Below, piece after piece: positions 27,330-39,085 of a stretch of 64,000 nucleotides of DNA (positions are counted from its first letter, which is position 1; each line of letters opens with the position of its first letter). Below the pieces are notes generated by a model that ran no database searches, was not told the DNA's origin, and was given only the letters and a program-made list of their open reading frames with translations. The stretch is from Oryzias latipes. Its lineage: Eukaryota; Chordata; Actinopteri; Beloniformes; Adrianichthyidae. The stretch is taken from assembly GCF_002234675.1 (NCBI RefSeq), contig NC_019866.2, positions 10,445,261 to 10,509,260 of the forward strand. The letters run 5' to 3'. The position numbers and the translations under genes are program-made.

Positions 27330-27940
27330 ACTTTTTCTTCTTCTTTCTCTTTCGGCTTTTCCCATCAGGGGTCGCCACAGCGAATCATCCTTTTCCACCT
27401 CACTTTATCATGAACATCTTCTACCCTAACGTTAGCCAACTTCATGTCCTCTGTTAAGACATCCATGTATCTCCTCTTTGGCCGTCCTCTTGCCCTCCTG
27501 CCAGGCAGCTCCATCTCCAACATCCTTCTACCAATATATCCACTATCCCTCCTCTGAACATGTCCAAACCATCTCAGTCTGGCTTCTCTGACTTTGTCGC
27601 TAACACAGGCAACATGAGCCGTCCCTCTGATGTACTCGTTCCTTATCCTGTCTAACCTGGTCACTCCTAAGGAGAACCTCAACATCTTCATCTCTGCTAC
27701 CTCCATCTCAGCCTCTTGTCTCTGTCTCACTGCTACCGTCTCTAACCCATAGAGCAGAGCTGGTCTCACCACTGTCTTGTACACCTTTCCTTTGAGTCTT
27801 GCTGGCACTTTTCTGTCACACAACACTCCTGACACTTTCCTCCAACCGCTCCAACCTGCCTGCACTCGCCTCTTCACCTCTTTTCCACACTCCCCATCAC
27901 ACTGAACTGTTGACCCCAAGTACTTAAACTCCTTATAATC
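27330..27940 (-). pseudogene. RTE-type LINE ORF2, C-terminal fragment
   Basis: The minus-strand frame translates to the end of a non-LTR retrotransposon reverse-transcriptase polyprotein. Visible blocks are EFKYLGSTV, RPALLYGLETVAVR, LRFSLGVTRLDRIRNEYIRG, RLRWFGHVQRR and GRRARGRPKRRYMDV, ending CGDP. These are characteristic of the RTE clade downstream of the polymerase domain. Endonuclease and polymerase core are absent, so this is a 5'-truncated, inactive copy. The 3' end GTGGCGACCCCTGATGGGAA lies at 27357-27376. The frame runs on into the minisatellite at 27941-28036, which supplies its apparent N-terminus. Confidence 0.85.
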
Positions 27941-28036
27941 TAGCCACAGGGGTTGCAATCTAGCCACAGGGGTTGAATCTAGCCACAGGGGTTGCAATCT
28001 AGCCACAGGGGTTGAATCTAGCCACAGGGGTTGCAA
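27941..28036. repeat. Minisatellite, alternating 20/19-base units
   Basis: Five units of TAGCCACAGGGGTTG followed alternately by CAATC (20 bases) or AATC (19 bases), so the higher-order period is 39 bases. Because 39 is divisible by three, the minus-strand frame reads a 13-residue repeat (QPLWLDSTPVARL). It abuts the truncated LINE fragment, suggesting expansion at the 5' junction of the insertion. Confidence 0.9.
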
Positions 28037-28140
28037 GCCAGTAACTTCTGTGCCGGTCCCAAGCCCGGATAAATAGAGAGGGTTGCGTCAGGAAGGGCAT
28101 CCGGCGTAAAAATTGCCAAAATAACCATGCGAATCATCCA
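28037..28140 (+). repeat. RTE-related 3'-end fragment, sense orientation
   Basis: TGCCGGTCCCAAGCCCGG followed by GTTGCGTCAGGAAGGGCATC and CGGCGTAAAAAT is the block that precedes the GTGGCGACCCC end in RTE-related fish repeats. It runs on the + strand, opposite to the LINE fragment at 27330-27940, so the two are separate or rearranged pieces. Confidence 0.65.
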
Positions 28141-28645
28141 CAACACTTTTTGAGACACATAAATCAATATTTCACTTTTTTAATCTATGCAAATAATTAT
28201 CTTCTGTGACTTTTCATCAATCTCCTCTTTCCCTCAAACAGGTAAAAATGATTTTGTGAAGTGCACACATTCACACAGACAAGTAAACTTAGATTTCAGG
28301 AAATGAATAAATCTTTTTCAATGACTGCTGGCTTTATCTTGAAATAGAGCCAGATCCTTGTAACTTTGAGCAGATCACCAGGGAGAAGTTTAAGTAATCT
28401 AAAGCCATCCAGGTAAAGAAAATAATTTGATTTTGAAAATGTCTGAACGTACCCTCTATGGTCCAAATCCAGAACTCAGCCAAACAAAAATGTTGTGTTG
28501 AAAACATCAGAGATCAGTAGTAAAAGCCTCAAAATCTCAATGAACCAGACCAGAAACCAAAAATGTGTAAAAATTCTTCTACAATAATCTGAGAAACAAA
28601 TAACTTTGGGAATAAAGCAAAATAGATCTACAAGCTGTTTAGACA
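28141..28645. other. Intergenic spacer, nothing recognised
   Basis: AT-rich DNA between the RTE pieces and the Tc1 element. No motif or frame is supported. Confidence 0.5.
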
Positions 28646-28647
28646 TA

Positions 28648-30145
28648 CAGTACAGACCAAAAGTTTGGACACACCTTCTCATTCAAAGAGTTTTCTTTAT
28701 TTTCAGGACTATGAAAATTTTAGATTTACACTTAAGGCATCAAAACTATGAATTAACACACGCGAAATTATATACATAACATAAAAGTTTGAAACAACTG
28801 AAACATATTTCATTTTGTAGGTTCTTCATAGTAGCCACCTTTTGATTTGATTACTGCTTTGCACAGTCTTGGCATTCTCTTGATGATCTTCAAGAGATAG
28901 TCACCTGAAATGTTTTTCACTTCACAGGTGTGCCCTGTCACGTTTAACAAGTGTGATTTCTTGTCTTATAAATGGGGCTGGGACCATCATTTGTATTGTG
29001 CAGAAGTCAGGTGGATACACAGCTGATAGTCTGTGAACGTGTCCCCAAGTGCAGTCACAAAAACCATCAAGTGCTACAAAGAAACTGGCTCACATGCTTA
29101 CCGCCCCAGGAAAGAAAGACCAAGAGTCACCTCTGCTGTGGAGGATAAGTTCATCCGAGTCACCAGCCTCAGAAATGGCAGGTTAACAGCAGCTCTGATT
29201 AGAGAGCAGGTCAATGGCACACAGAGTTCTAGCAGCAGACACATCTCTACATAACTGTTCAAAGGAGACTGTGCGAATCAGGCCTTCATGGTAGAATATC
29301 TGCTAGGAAACCATTGCTAAAGAAAGGCAACAAGCAGAAGAGACTTGTTTGGGATCAATAAGACAAGGAATGAACATTAGACCAGTGGAAATCTGTGCGT
29401 TGGTCTGATGAGTCCAAATTTGAGATTTTTGGTTCCAACCACCGTGTCTTTGTGCGACGCAGAAAAGGTGAACGGATGGACTCTACATGCCTGGTTCCCA
29501 CCGTGAAGCATGGGGGAGGAGATCTGATGGTGTGGGGTGCTTTGCTGGTGAGACTGTTGGGGATTTATTCCAAATTGAAGGCATACTGAACCAGCATGGC
29601 TACCACAGCATCTTGCAGCAGCATGCTATTCCATCCAATTTGCGTTTAGTTGGACCATCATTTATTTTTCAACAGGACAATGACCCCAAACACACCTCCA
29701 GGCTGTGTAAGGGCTGTTTAACCAAGAAGGAGAGTGATGGGGTGCTGCACCAGATGAGCTGGCCTCCACAGTTACCGGACCTAAACCCAGTCGAGATGGT
29801 TTGGGGTGAGCTGGACCGCAGAGTCAAGGCAAAACAAGTGCTAAGAATCTCAGGGAACTCCTCCAAGACTGTTGGAAGACCATTTCAGATCACTACCTCT
29901 AGAAGATCATCAAGAGAAAGCCAAGAGTGTGCAAAGCAGTAATCAAAGCAAATGGTGGCTACTATGAAGAACCTACAATATGACATATTTTCAGTAGTTT
30001 CACACTTTTTTGTTATGTATATAATTCCACGTGTGTTAATTCATAGTTTTGATATATTCAGTGTGAATCTACAATTTTTATAGTCATGAAAATAAAGAAA
30101 AACTCTTTGAATGAGAAGATGTGTCCAAACTTTTGGTCTGTACTG
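28648..30145 (+). mobile_element. Tc1-like DNA transposon with long inverted repeats
   Basis: The ends 28648-28864 and 29929-30145 are inverted copies of about 217 bases, starting CAGTACAGACCAAAAGTTTG. TA dinucleotides flank both ends (28646-28647, 30146-30147), the standard Tc1/mariner target duplication. The total is 1,498 bases, a normal Tc1 size, so the DNA is full length although the transposase is broken. The two inverted repeats remain similar with scattered differences, implying moderate age. Confidence 0.92.
29015..29942 (+). pseudogene. Tc1-like transposase, inactivated
   Basis: The remains of the coding region lie in three frames. The DNA-binding part is seen at 29033-29254 (VTKTIKCYKETGSH, RPRVTS). 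The catalytic part is seen at 29395-29589 (RWSDESKFEIFGSNHRVFVR) and 29487-29942 (FQQDNDPKHTS, WPPQLPDLNPVEMVWGELDR). The last carries the second D and the E of the DDE triad. At least two frameshifts and several stops separate them, so no active enzyme can be made. Its last codons overlap the right inverted repeat, as is usual in this group. Confidence 0.9.
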
Positions 30146-30208
30146 TATTTAGTATTAAAGGAAAGAAGAAAGCTCTCTTCTGTTGTTTGGAGGCTAAAAT
30201 ACTGTGGG

Positions 30209-30231
30209 TTTTTTTTTTTTTTTTTTTTTTT
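30209..30231. repeat. Run of 23 T
   Basis: An uninterrupted T run just beyond the Tc1 element. It could be a retroelement tail on the minus strand, but no matching body or target duplication is visible. Confidence 0.8.
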
Positions 30232-33200
30232 GCTACAAACCTCCATTAACAGAAGGAATACTACTGTTTCTCAAAAACAAAAATTAAAAAAATCCTAAAA
30301 GAGCAATAAAACGTTGTACGTTAATACATAAGGAACCTATCTGCTTCGTCCTTCAGAATAAAACTATGCGCTATGCGATCTATTTTAAAGATGGTCCCAG
30401 CATTCTGACGAATTGCCCACACGGGCGAGGACTCAACAAACATTTATGTTACAGGTCATTTAGTGTAACATTTTCAAAGCAAACATTAAAGGATTCCCAA
30501 AACTCCAGCAGGATTTCTCTTTGTGCCTAAAACTGAGCGTGCCTCAGATGTGCATGAGCGTAATTTTGTGTTTTTCCGCCATGGGGTGTTTCCAAATGTG
30601 CATGTACAAAGCCTCAAAGAGACAAGGCCACTTGTGCCTATGGCGTCTAGTGCTGCTCGTGACTGAGTCTGTTTAACTTCACTAACAGTGCGCCCGTCCA
30701 CAAAGCCAATCACGCAACCCACAGATGTCCCACAGAACAGACAGGACTGCGCTGCAAACCCAGAAGAGGCAGTAATAACACCCCCCCATGCACACACACA
30801 CACCCACACAGGCCAGGAAAGACAAACACTTCCACACGAGACCTAAAGAAAAACATCTCCACAACAAGAATTTCAAAACTCCCTGGACAAAGATTTTTAT
30901 GGTGTTAGAAAGTAGTGTTGGACTAAAGCAGGACTAATGCTTCTTTGGATTTATACCCTTTTACTCTACATTCCCATCACAGACTCAGATTTTCCTGTCA
31001 ACGTCTTCAGTGTCCGTGGGTCAGAATGTAAAGTGTCTCTTCATTGATTCCAAACTTTTCTAGTTCACATTTCAAAGTCCCCTTAAGCAGAATATGAAAT
31101 CCACATTGTCTCCTAATGTCATCCTCACTTGAGAGTCCTTATGAATAAAAACCTCTAAATAAACGTTTTGTTCTTGGGTTTTTCTACATATGTGGGAAAT
31201 TCAAACTAGCAGAAGTTGGAATTTTGAAGATTTTCTTTTCACTATGTCTTTGATGAAGTAAAACAAACTAAAACATTGTGACAATAGAATGTTGTTCTAA
31301 ATACTGTCCTGTCAAAGACTTGATCGATCCCAAACATCCAAGCTTGTAGCTGCAGTGTCTCCCTAAAGCTTTTGCTGTATATTTTAGTTACTTTTGACAC
31401 TGTAAGGTCCTCAAGTACTTTGAAAGTTTGTAACATGTTTAAACCAGGATGCTTTGCGCTATGTTGTAGTCTTTGAGGACATGTTTTTTTTTCAGCTTTT
31501 AAGCTGTTTTTTTGGGAGGGACTTGGATTAAACTTGAAGCACCAGACTATAAAAGAATGGGTTTAAAACATTTGAACTCTTCCACAAAAAAAGTGTTTAT
31601 TGTGTCCGCTTCACAATTCATGTGCTGTCCACTCCACTTGTTGGATTTGTTTATTGTTTTTAGTATTACTATTTGGTGTGAGTCAGAAAAATGGACAGAA
31701 CAGGGTGAGATGGATATGGATGATTTGCTGTTGCCATTGCTAAAGGTAGAGTCAATGGTTAAAGACTGAAAAAAAGTTTTTTTTTGTGTATGCGTTCTAC
31801 TTTTTCTTTTACTTTTTACTTTTAAAATTAAATGAAGAATTTAAAAGGTCTTACAATTTTAAGGTATTCTGACACACTGTACATTCTTAAAAACAATTGA
31901 GTCATTTCTTTAACCTGGTTTTTGGGTTAATCATGTTTGAATATCTTTTTGGGTTACATTTTGGAGCAAGACTACTTTTTTGGGATATAGTGACTTTATT
32001 TTGATCCAATTTATGTTTTTTCTTGAGTTTTTTTCTTTTTCTTTCCAGCTTAAAAATAACCAGGAAATATAAGTGGGTCCCTTTTTGACCTTGGAGCTGG
32101 GTCAAAAATAACCCAACTTGATTAATTTTACATATAAAGTTCTAATGTGTAAGTAATAAGCATTTCACCTTTGTTATTTGATATTATTAGTAGTTATGGA
32201 TACGATAAATAATCTGCATTTGGACTGGTAAAATATAACTTTAAATATAAGTTATGAACCAAGTCAGGATGTAAAAAAAGTTTAGTAAGTAAAGTAAAGC
32301 ATAATAGAGATAGGTTTATATAAGTTCACTTCCTCCCACTCCTTTTCAAGGAATTGATTAAATCCTTTTTGGCAAACTTCACATCTAACAGATTCAAAAT
32401 GTCATGTTCTGCATGACAAATATGTCAATTAATTATAATTGCATCATTTACATGTGCATGCTGTTTCTGGAAGTTATTTCACTTTTTAATTTGAATTTAT
32501 TTTTAATCAAGTTATGACAATTCATCCCAAGTTTGACATTCTACAGTATATTCCTTTTGTTTGTCTTCTTTTTTATGTAATCATTTTGTTTTGCTTGCTT
32601 GAAATAAATAGAATCCAGTCCAGTTTATTTAACATAAGCATAAAAGCTACAGAAAAAACAAGCCAACTATTCATCACCCATATTTTTCCCTTTTCATAAA
32701 CAAGTTTTTAAATCAAATTAAAGAAATAATTTTTTCATTCCACCTTATATGATAGGTTGAGCATTTTGGGAAACAGGCACGAGTGGGGAAACATGTTAGT
32801 TCTCAAAGTCAGAGGTGAGACAAAGATTATTATGCTATCTATATACTCACAGTTAGACTCTTTTTAGGGGTTGCCTGACATGCAACACAGACTCTGACTT
32901 CAAAGCCTCCAAAATAAATATATAAATGCAAAACCATTAGCCAGCTTGTTTTCTTTAGTTGACATTTCAAACACGCTGCAGAGTGGATCGTGTTTTCAGT
33001 CCCTCTGCCTGTAACTTGAACGCTGTTGTTGTTTTTGCTGATGGTCCTGTAGAGCCACAGCAGGAGAGTCTGCAGTAACCTTTAAAAAAAATTGCTGCAA
33101 AATACACCAAAGGCGAGCAGAACACAACTTCCTTGAGCTGGGCTGAGCCTCCCTGCCAGCAGCCCTACAAGAAGCAATTTATATTTGTTCCTTTAGCACA

Positions 33201-34662
33201 GCGGAGCGACACCACAGGGTTCAATATCAAGTCAAACATGCACACACGTGAATCCCAGAGGTGGTGGCCACACACAGGATAAAAAATAGTTAAAACACCA
33301 GAAACATCACTACATATGACAAAAAATAAAAGGAGTAAAATATATAGATTTTTTTTAGGGTGACAAATTTGAGGAAGCTTCTCTTTGTGACAGCCTACCA
33401 CTTCATTACAGAACAGAAGACCTCAAACAGTAACAAGCTTTTGGGCATGAACACCACAGACAGAACTACCAGGATCCTCAAGCCACATAAGAGAACAAGG
33501 TTCCAATTCCAAACATTTATTGGAAGGAAATCAGAAAAATGTCAGTCCTTTTGTCTTTCCTTCTTTTTCCCCGTCCACAAAATTACATTTGACCCATAAT
33601 GTTGTTTATGTGTTAGGTGAACAGACATTCTGCACTATTTTTGAAGCCTGGAAAGAAAAACATGTAAAGACACACAAAATCATTGAAAATAATGTGCAGA
33701 GGGAAAATGAAGGATTCCACTCTCTAAAAGTCATTGTAAAGGACGTGTGTGACTGGCGTGCGAGTTTGACCAGAATGTGCCATAAAAACATAAAGAAGCA
33801 GCGGGCTCAGCGGCGTCAGGGCAAGCATTCAAAATCTGTCAAAGGAAGGAAAGAAGATGTGGTCTCATCTTAGCCCTCATGTAGATTTTGTTCAAAGAAA
33901 ACATTGATTTCAGTACAAAGTCATCTCAATTATGTCTCCAGGATAGTACAGTAAATACAAATACTTAAAAAAATATTTGTTGACACTTTAACTGATGTCA
34001 GTGCTTTAACATCAACCCCTTAACTTCAGCCAACAATTTAACAAAAAGGTGTCCATGTCTCCTAGGAAATGCTACCATCATGTCCTTCTACTTTACGTAT
34101 CTGCAGAGAAGGAGAACCCAGAAGGTCATTCATAATAATGCTTTTGAGTCTGCAACTCACAGCTGTTTGCAAAAGACTGCTCAGCATTGAGGATAAATGA
34201 ATCCAAGACCAAGCCCTGGCAAAATATGAAAAACGGTGTGCATTTGTTTTAAAAGATTTGGGTCTTTAATTGTTAACTTTTTTACCTGCACTGTGATTAT
34301 ACACATCAGAAGAACAGTCACTTTTTAAACATTAGTTTAAAACCAAATTGATTATTGAAAATCACTGTGGTGATGACAAACATCAGACTAACTTTTAAGA
34401 AAAAACTTTACATTTTTACTGAGTGCTCCTGTCCATCATAACAAAATTTAAAAGAAAGAAAATAGATCTAAAATGATTCCTTGAAAGACCCACTCCACTA
34501 ACAATAGTGTTTTTGGTGTTTATAACATAAATATAATTGAACAAATTGAACATGTTCTTATGGTATTTTTCTCAAGAAGGATGACATACATAGAGAAATT
34601 GAGCTCAATAAAGCATTTTTGAGTATTTCTTTATGCAAATTCTTGTGAATCAGGAGCGGGCA
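30232..34662. other. Intergenic region, nothing recognised as a gene
   Basis: Contains a short CA run (30793-30812) and AT-rich DNA. The stretch 31890-32120 has several GGGTTA/TAACCC-like words (GGGTTAATC, AAATAACCCAACTT) that may be an old palindromic element; ends are not definable. A CTTTGATG motif lies at about 31248. Confidence 0.4.
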
Positions 34663-34672
34663 AAAAATGCAG

Positions 34673-35263
34673 GTGCTCGTCTGGAGCCGTGGGCGCTCTT
34701 CTGGGACGGGGCCTTGTGCTGGGCCCTCCTGGCGAGGCACAAATTTTTTGCACGATTGAATGAAATATTTCACACAGTTGGTTTGAAGGCATAAGTATGC
34801 GTATTGTGTACATGTTGACATGTGAACATTTTTGGAGCCAACAGGTATGTTATAACATTTGAGTGTGTGTGTGGACAGGCCCCGCCCTTATAGACTTGTA
34901 GTGCATCTGAACCTCACCGTAATGAGTATAACCATCCAGAAACTTGTTGCCTTATGCTGCTTCATGGTTTTTCCCCCCCCCCCCCCTTCTTTTTATAATC
35001 ACCCTTCCATCACCCCCTCTCACATCCCCCCCCCCCCTCCTTTCCTTTTCTGTCCGGTCCAACACAAAAGATATTCAAATATGATTAAAATGAATAAAAT
35101 TTGGCCTCGATTACAAAAGGGGTTTATTCAGACATACCTCTGGTTTGTCTGAAGATTCATAACCCCTGTTGTTAAAGTAAAATATGTCCAACAAAAGAGG
35201 CCTTCAGCTCTCATCTGTTTGCCCAGATGTTGGACAGGACAAGTTAAAAAAAATAAAAAAAAT
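34673..35263 (+). mobile_element. Poly-A retroelement, copy 2 (5'-truncated, internally deleted)
   Basis: The copy is flanked by AAAAATGCAG at 34663-34672 and 35264-35273, a 10-base target duplication. It begins GTGCTCGTCTGGAGCC, matching the inside of copy 3 near 60590 (inverted), lacks the several hundred bases that follow there, and then matches from the GATTGAATGAAATATTTCAC block to the end GACAAGTT plus an A-rich tail. Poly-C runs at about 34974-34986 and 35027-35037 are part of the element. No coding capacity. Confidence 0.85.
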
Positions 35264-35273
35264 AAAAATGCAG

Positions 35274-37119
35274 TTTATAAAAGCTTGTAGGTGTAACGTA
35301 GAAGCACTACGGCAAGCCATAAGTTCCCTGCTCTGCTTCATTCTGATGCATTCGCTTGTAGATGAATAGATCCATGTACTGGTATGTCTTTGTTTTCCTC
35401 GTCTGGGCTGCCAAATGGCTTAAAACTGTATAGCTGATAGCTCCAATATTGCTCGCCACTTTTGATGCAATGGCAACTGGGGTTGTAAGCTAGTGGGGGA
35501 GCACGTAAACAGATGGTTGATGGGAAGGGGGGATTAGGTTGATCCACGCCAGCAGTCCTGCTCACAACTCAGAGATGAATTTCTGACGAACTACTGCAGC
35601 TCTGCAGAAACTATGACTAAATATTGTATAATTATAATTAAATGGTTGTCAATTGATTTGCAATTCAATATTTTATACAGGAGTAAAATTTGACGTGTAC
35701 AAGTTTTATGTATTTTCTGTCAATAGATCAAACAATCACACCTTTGAGACACTCAGTGCATGAGAATCAGCAAATCTTCATTGTATTTGCATCATCCCTC
35801 CTGCTGGAACATTCATGTGTTTCTGAAAATCCCACACATGGTTGAAAATAAGAAACATGTTTCCGAAGCTCCTTTTTTTTTCCCCTTTCTAATAAAAATT
35901 AAGAGCATCTTTAACTGTTAGAGTAAGCTTTATAGGGACAGAAACATCAACAGCACACCAAAGTTGGTAAAACACCTGTTGAAGAAGAAGAAAAAATAAA
36001 GAGTATTTGATGGGATCCAATCACAGAGGATAAATGAGCCGGCAGCGGTGCAGAGAAACCACTGCGGAGGAAAAGCAGAGCAGTTCTCACTTCAAAGAGC
36101 CAAGGGGATGCTTTTAAAAATCACACCAGCAATAAACTACAACCGAAGTTCATCGCTTTTCCACAACATGAAAGGGGTTTTGAACGTTACGTCCCCTTGA
36201 GTGGTCCCCTCTCTTTGACCTGATTCTACTCCTAAACAAAGTTCGTATCAGTGGAGGGCCTGTGGCGCTGAGGCTATTTACATGGGAGGTGTAACCATGG
36301 GAGCGGTCAGATTATTTACATTTCAAAGACAGAACACAACACACCACTGTTTAAGGAAGGAGGAAAAAGTAGGCCTTAATTTGAAATGTTGCTACTTATA
36401 AATCACTGAAACAACCTAATATAATCTCTATGAATGAGGGTCTGACTTTTTAGGTGTCTTTCATCCTGCTACACTTGAAGTGAAATGACACAAGTTAAAA
36501 TGACACATATACCACGGACACACTGGAGTTTATCCTGGTTTGGGCGTAAATTAGGATCTCAGAGGTAGCAGCTGAAAACCTCTTCTCTCACATGTCTAAT
36601 CGCAAAATAAATAGTAAATACGGAAACAACATGAAAGAGCTGCAGAGCTGTCAGCCAGGAAAAAGCAGAAAATCCACTCTTCAGGATGGACAAAAGTGAG
36701 GAGGAATAAAAGGAAAGGTCTGCAACAAACTGACACCATCAGTTGTCTCCTGACAGGAGTCGTTCAGTTGTCACCTTTCACCGCACAAAGAAACAGCAGA
36801 GATGACCCAGGCAGGCCTGCTGTCACTAGTCGAGACAGAAGCAGAATCCTGAGCAGTTGCAGCTCCCTCCTGAGGTGGTTGTTTGAAACAGCAGACTGCA
36901 TGGCACACCTCCTTTTGAGGCAGGGCAATCATGGAAGGTTAGAAACAAATGGTAGGAACTTGCTTTGATTCATTGAAACAAACACAGATTGTTTTATACA
37001 TCTGGTTTGGCCTATTTTACTATCAGGTGAAATTAAAATGCATTTGCTCAAAAACCCTTGAATAAAAGTTAAAATGTAACTGATTTGACGGTTAAAGGTT
37101 TGATACCGCCAGCCTGAAG
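35274..37119. other. Intergenic region, nothing recognised
   Basis: No gene, RNA or repeat could be supported. The DNA is AT-rich with short A and T runs. Confidence 0.45.
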
Positions 37120-37121
37120 TA

Positions 37122-39085
37122 CAGTGGGACAGAAAAGTATTTGGTAGTCACCAATTCTGCAAGGTGTCCCTCTTAAAAAGATGAGAGAGACGTATATTGT
37201 TCATCGTAGAGGAACTAAACGTGAGAGGCAGAATGCAACCCTGGTTGTCAATGAAAGAGGTCAAACTTTTCCTGTAGGTCTTCAGCCGGTTTACACACAC
37301 TGTAGCTACTATTTTGGCCCATTCTTCCATGCAGATCTTCTCCAGAGCTGTGATGTTTTGGGGCTGTTGCTGGTGTGGCAGCACGAGACAACGGGTTGAC
37401 AACGCCACCTGGGGCTGCTGAGCCCCAGGAAAATATTTTGAAGTAAGGCAGGTGCAGGTCCTGCTCTAAACCAAGGCAGAGGCTGTGGTTTTGTTTTAAA
37501 ATATAATTTATTAGGATTCAGTTAAAAACAATGTTAAGAAACCTTTTAATAAAACAATCCTTGATAAAGGTCAGTTAAAAATGTTCTGGAGGAGGAGCTT
37601 ACCGAGGTGGCTAAAAACAGCGTAAAGACAATGCAAACACCCTTTTGTGAACCACTGCACACGTGAGGGAAACCACACAGCACACTGGGACCCACCACCA
37701 GACACAGCAGTCCACCACCTCGGCCTCCTACCTCCTGAAACAAGAATAAAATTGGCAATATCAATAAAAGACACACAATTAAAAATAAAGATTAAAAAGA
37801 TGATTAGTGTTCCGGGGCGCTGGTAAGCCGCCCAACCACCGCCGATCAGCTGGTGGGAGCCGTCCACAGTCTGGTGAGATGCCGCAGCAACGAGGTCTCC
37901 GTGAGCTGGGCGTTCGCTCCAACCGGTTCCGTCGTGGCGGGGGTGGGACCCGGACAGAGAAATCACCGCAAAAACGATAAAAGCAAAGCAGCAGCAGCGG
38001 GCTCCACCAATCACCCTGTGGAGGCAAACCAGAAAACAGGCAGCAGGGCATTACCTCTGCAACCAGAGGACATGCAGGGCGAAGAGGCACACATACCAGT
38101 CAGTGGGGGATATCACCAGGAACCGGAGCGATGCGCTCCGTTCCCATTTCGCCTCCACCCCAGTCACAAGCCCACCGGCTGTACGACCTGGAGTGGTGAC
38201 ATCCACGGCACTGCACTTCCAGGTGCAGGAACCCAGGGAGGCAGTCTCAGGCAGGAATGAGCAGAAGCCAGCTCCGTCCCGCTATATAGGTGGCCTGGTG
38301 CTAATTAGCAGCACCAGGACTGGAGTGCCTACACCTGGGAGCCCAATTAACTCATCCTGCTACACTGGGAAACACAGATACCACACATTCTCTTCCAGTC
38401 ATGTTTCTGTCTCAATGCTCACAGTGATGGAAAGAGATTTTTGATCAAAATCTCACCACACACAGCTCTATTTATTCTAAAAATAGATCAGTCACCCTGT
38501 CCCCTTTGGAGAAAAGTACCCTGAAAGCATGACGTTTCCACCCCCGTGCTTCACAGTGGATATGGTCTTCTTGAGATGTATTTTAGCACGACTTCTCTCC
38601 TGCAAGAGCACACAGCAAGTGGCCTTTTTACCAAAGCATCTTTGGTCTCATCTGACCACATGATTGTCTTACAATGCTCCTCTAGATCGTGCAGATGGTC
38701 TCTGACAAACAGGCCTGGATGTGCCCTGGTTTAAGCAAGGGGACCTTTGGAGCTCTGCGGGATTTTGCAGTGTGTTACAAATAGTAACCTTTGTTGCTGT
38801 GGAACCCAGTACTCTTCATGTCAATGCAGTTCTGGGCTGTTTCATCACTGTTCTCAAGAACGTTTGCACCTTTCGTGGTGTGATCTCTCCTAGAGCTCCA
38901 GGTTGAGGGAGATTGTCAGTGATTTTGTATTTCTTTCATTTACTAATAAGTTGATGCCTTCTCATCAAGCTGCTTCCTGTGGTAGATTGGTTCATTCCAG
39001 TCTTGTTCATGTGAACAATCTTGTTCCTGATGTCCTTCGAAAACTCCTTGGTCTTGGTTACAACTAAATATGTATTTGATTGTTG
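37122..39085 (-). mobile_element. Second Tc1-like transposon relic, split by an insert
   Basis: The left end CAGTGGGACAGAAAAGTATT follows a TA (37120-37121) and belongs to a widespread Tc1 family. The transposase lies on the minus strand and is heavily decayed. The block at 38530-38560 reads KHGGGNVM, a Tc1 catalytic-domain signature, and WSDET is readable near 38645-38660. Family-like sequence continues to about 39065 (GTCCTTCGAAAACTCCTTGG), but the right inverted repeat is missing. About 1 kb of unrelated DNA (37395-38396) replaces part of the catalytic region. Confidence 0.75.
37395..38396. mobile_element. Unclassified insert within the Tc1 relic
   Basis: Less AT-rich than its host and not part of the Tc1 family. 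A perfect 9-base-stem hairpin lies near each end: CCTGGGGCT/AGCCCCAGG at 37408-37429 and CCTGGTGCT/AGCACCAGG at 38294-38318. On the minus strand there is a TATA-like CTATATAG near 38280-38290 and AATAAA near 37510, a spacing compatible with an LTR or transcription unit on that strand. No target duplication, TG..CA ends or protein was found. The open frames inside (for example 37853-38260) show no domain. Boundaries are approximate. Confidence 0.4.

Noticed and set aside
27044-27429. Plus-strand frames next to the RTE fragment
   Set aside because: They run partly through antisense LINE sequence and have no protein character.
37571-38260. Open frames on both strands inside the Tc1 insert
   Set aside because: No domain, no splice or start context, and the two strands are equally open, as expected from composition.
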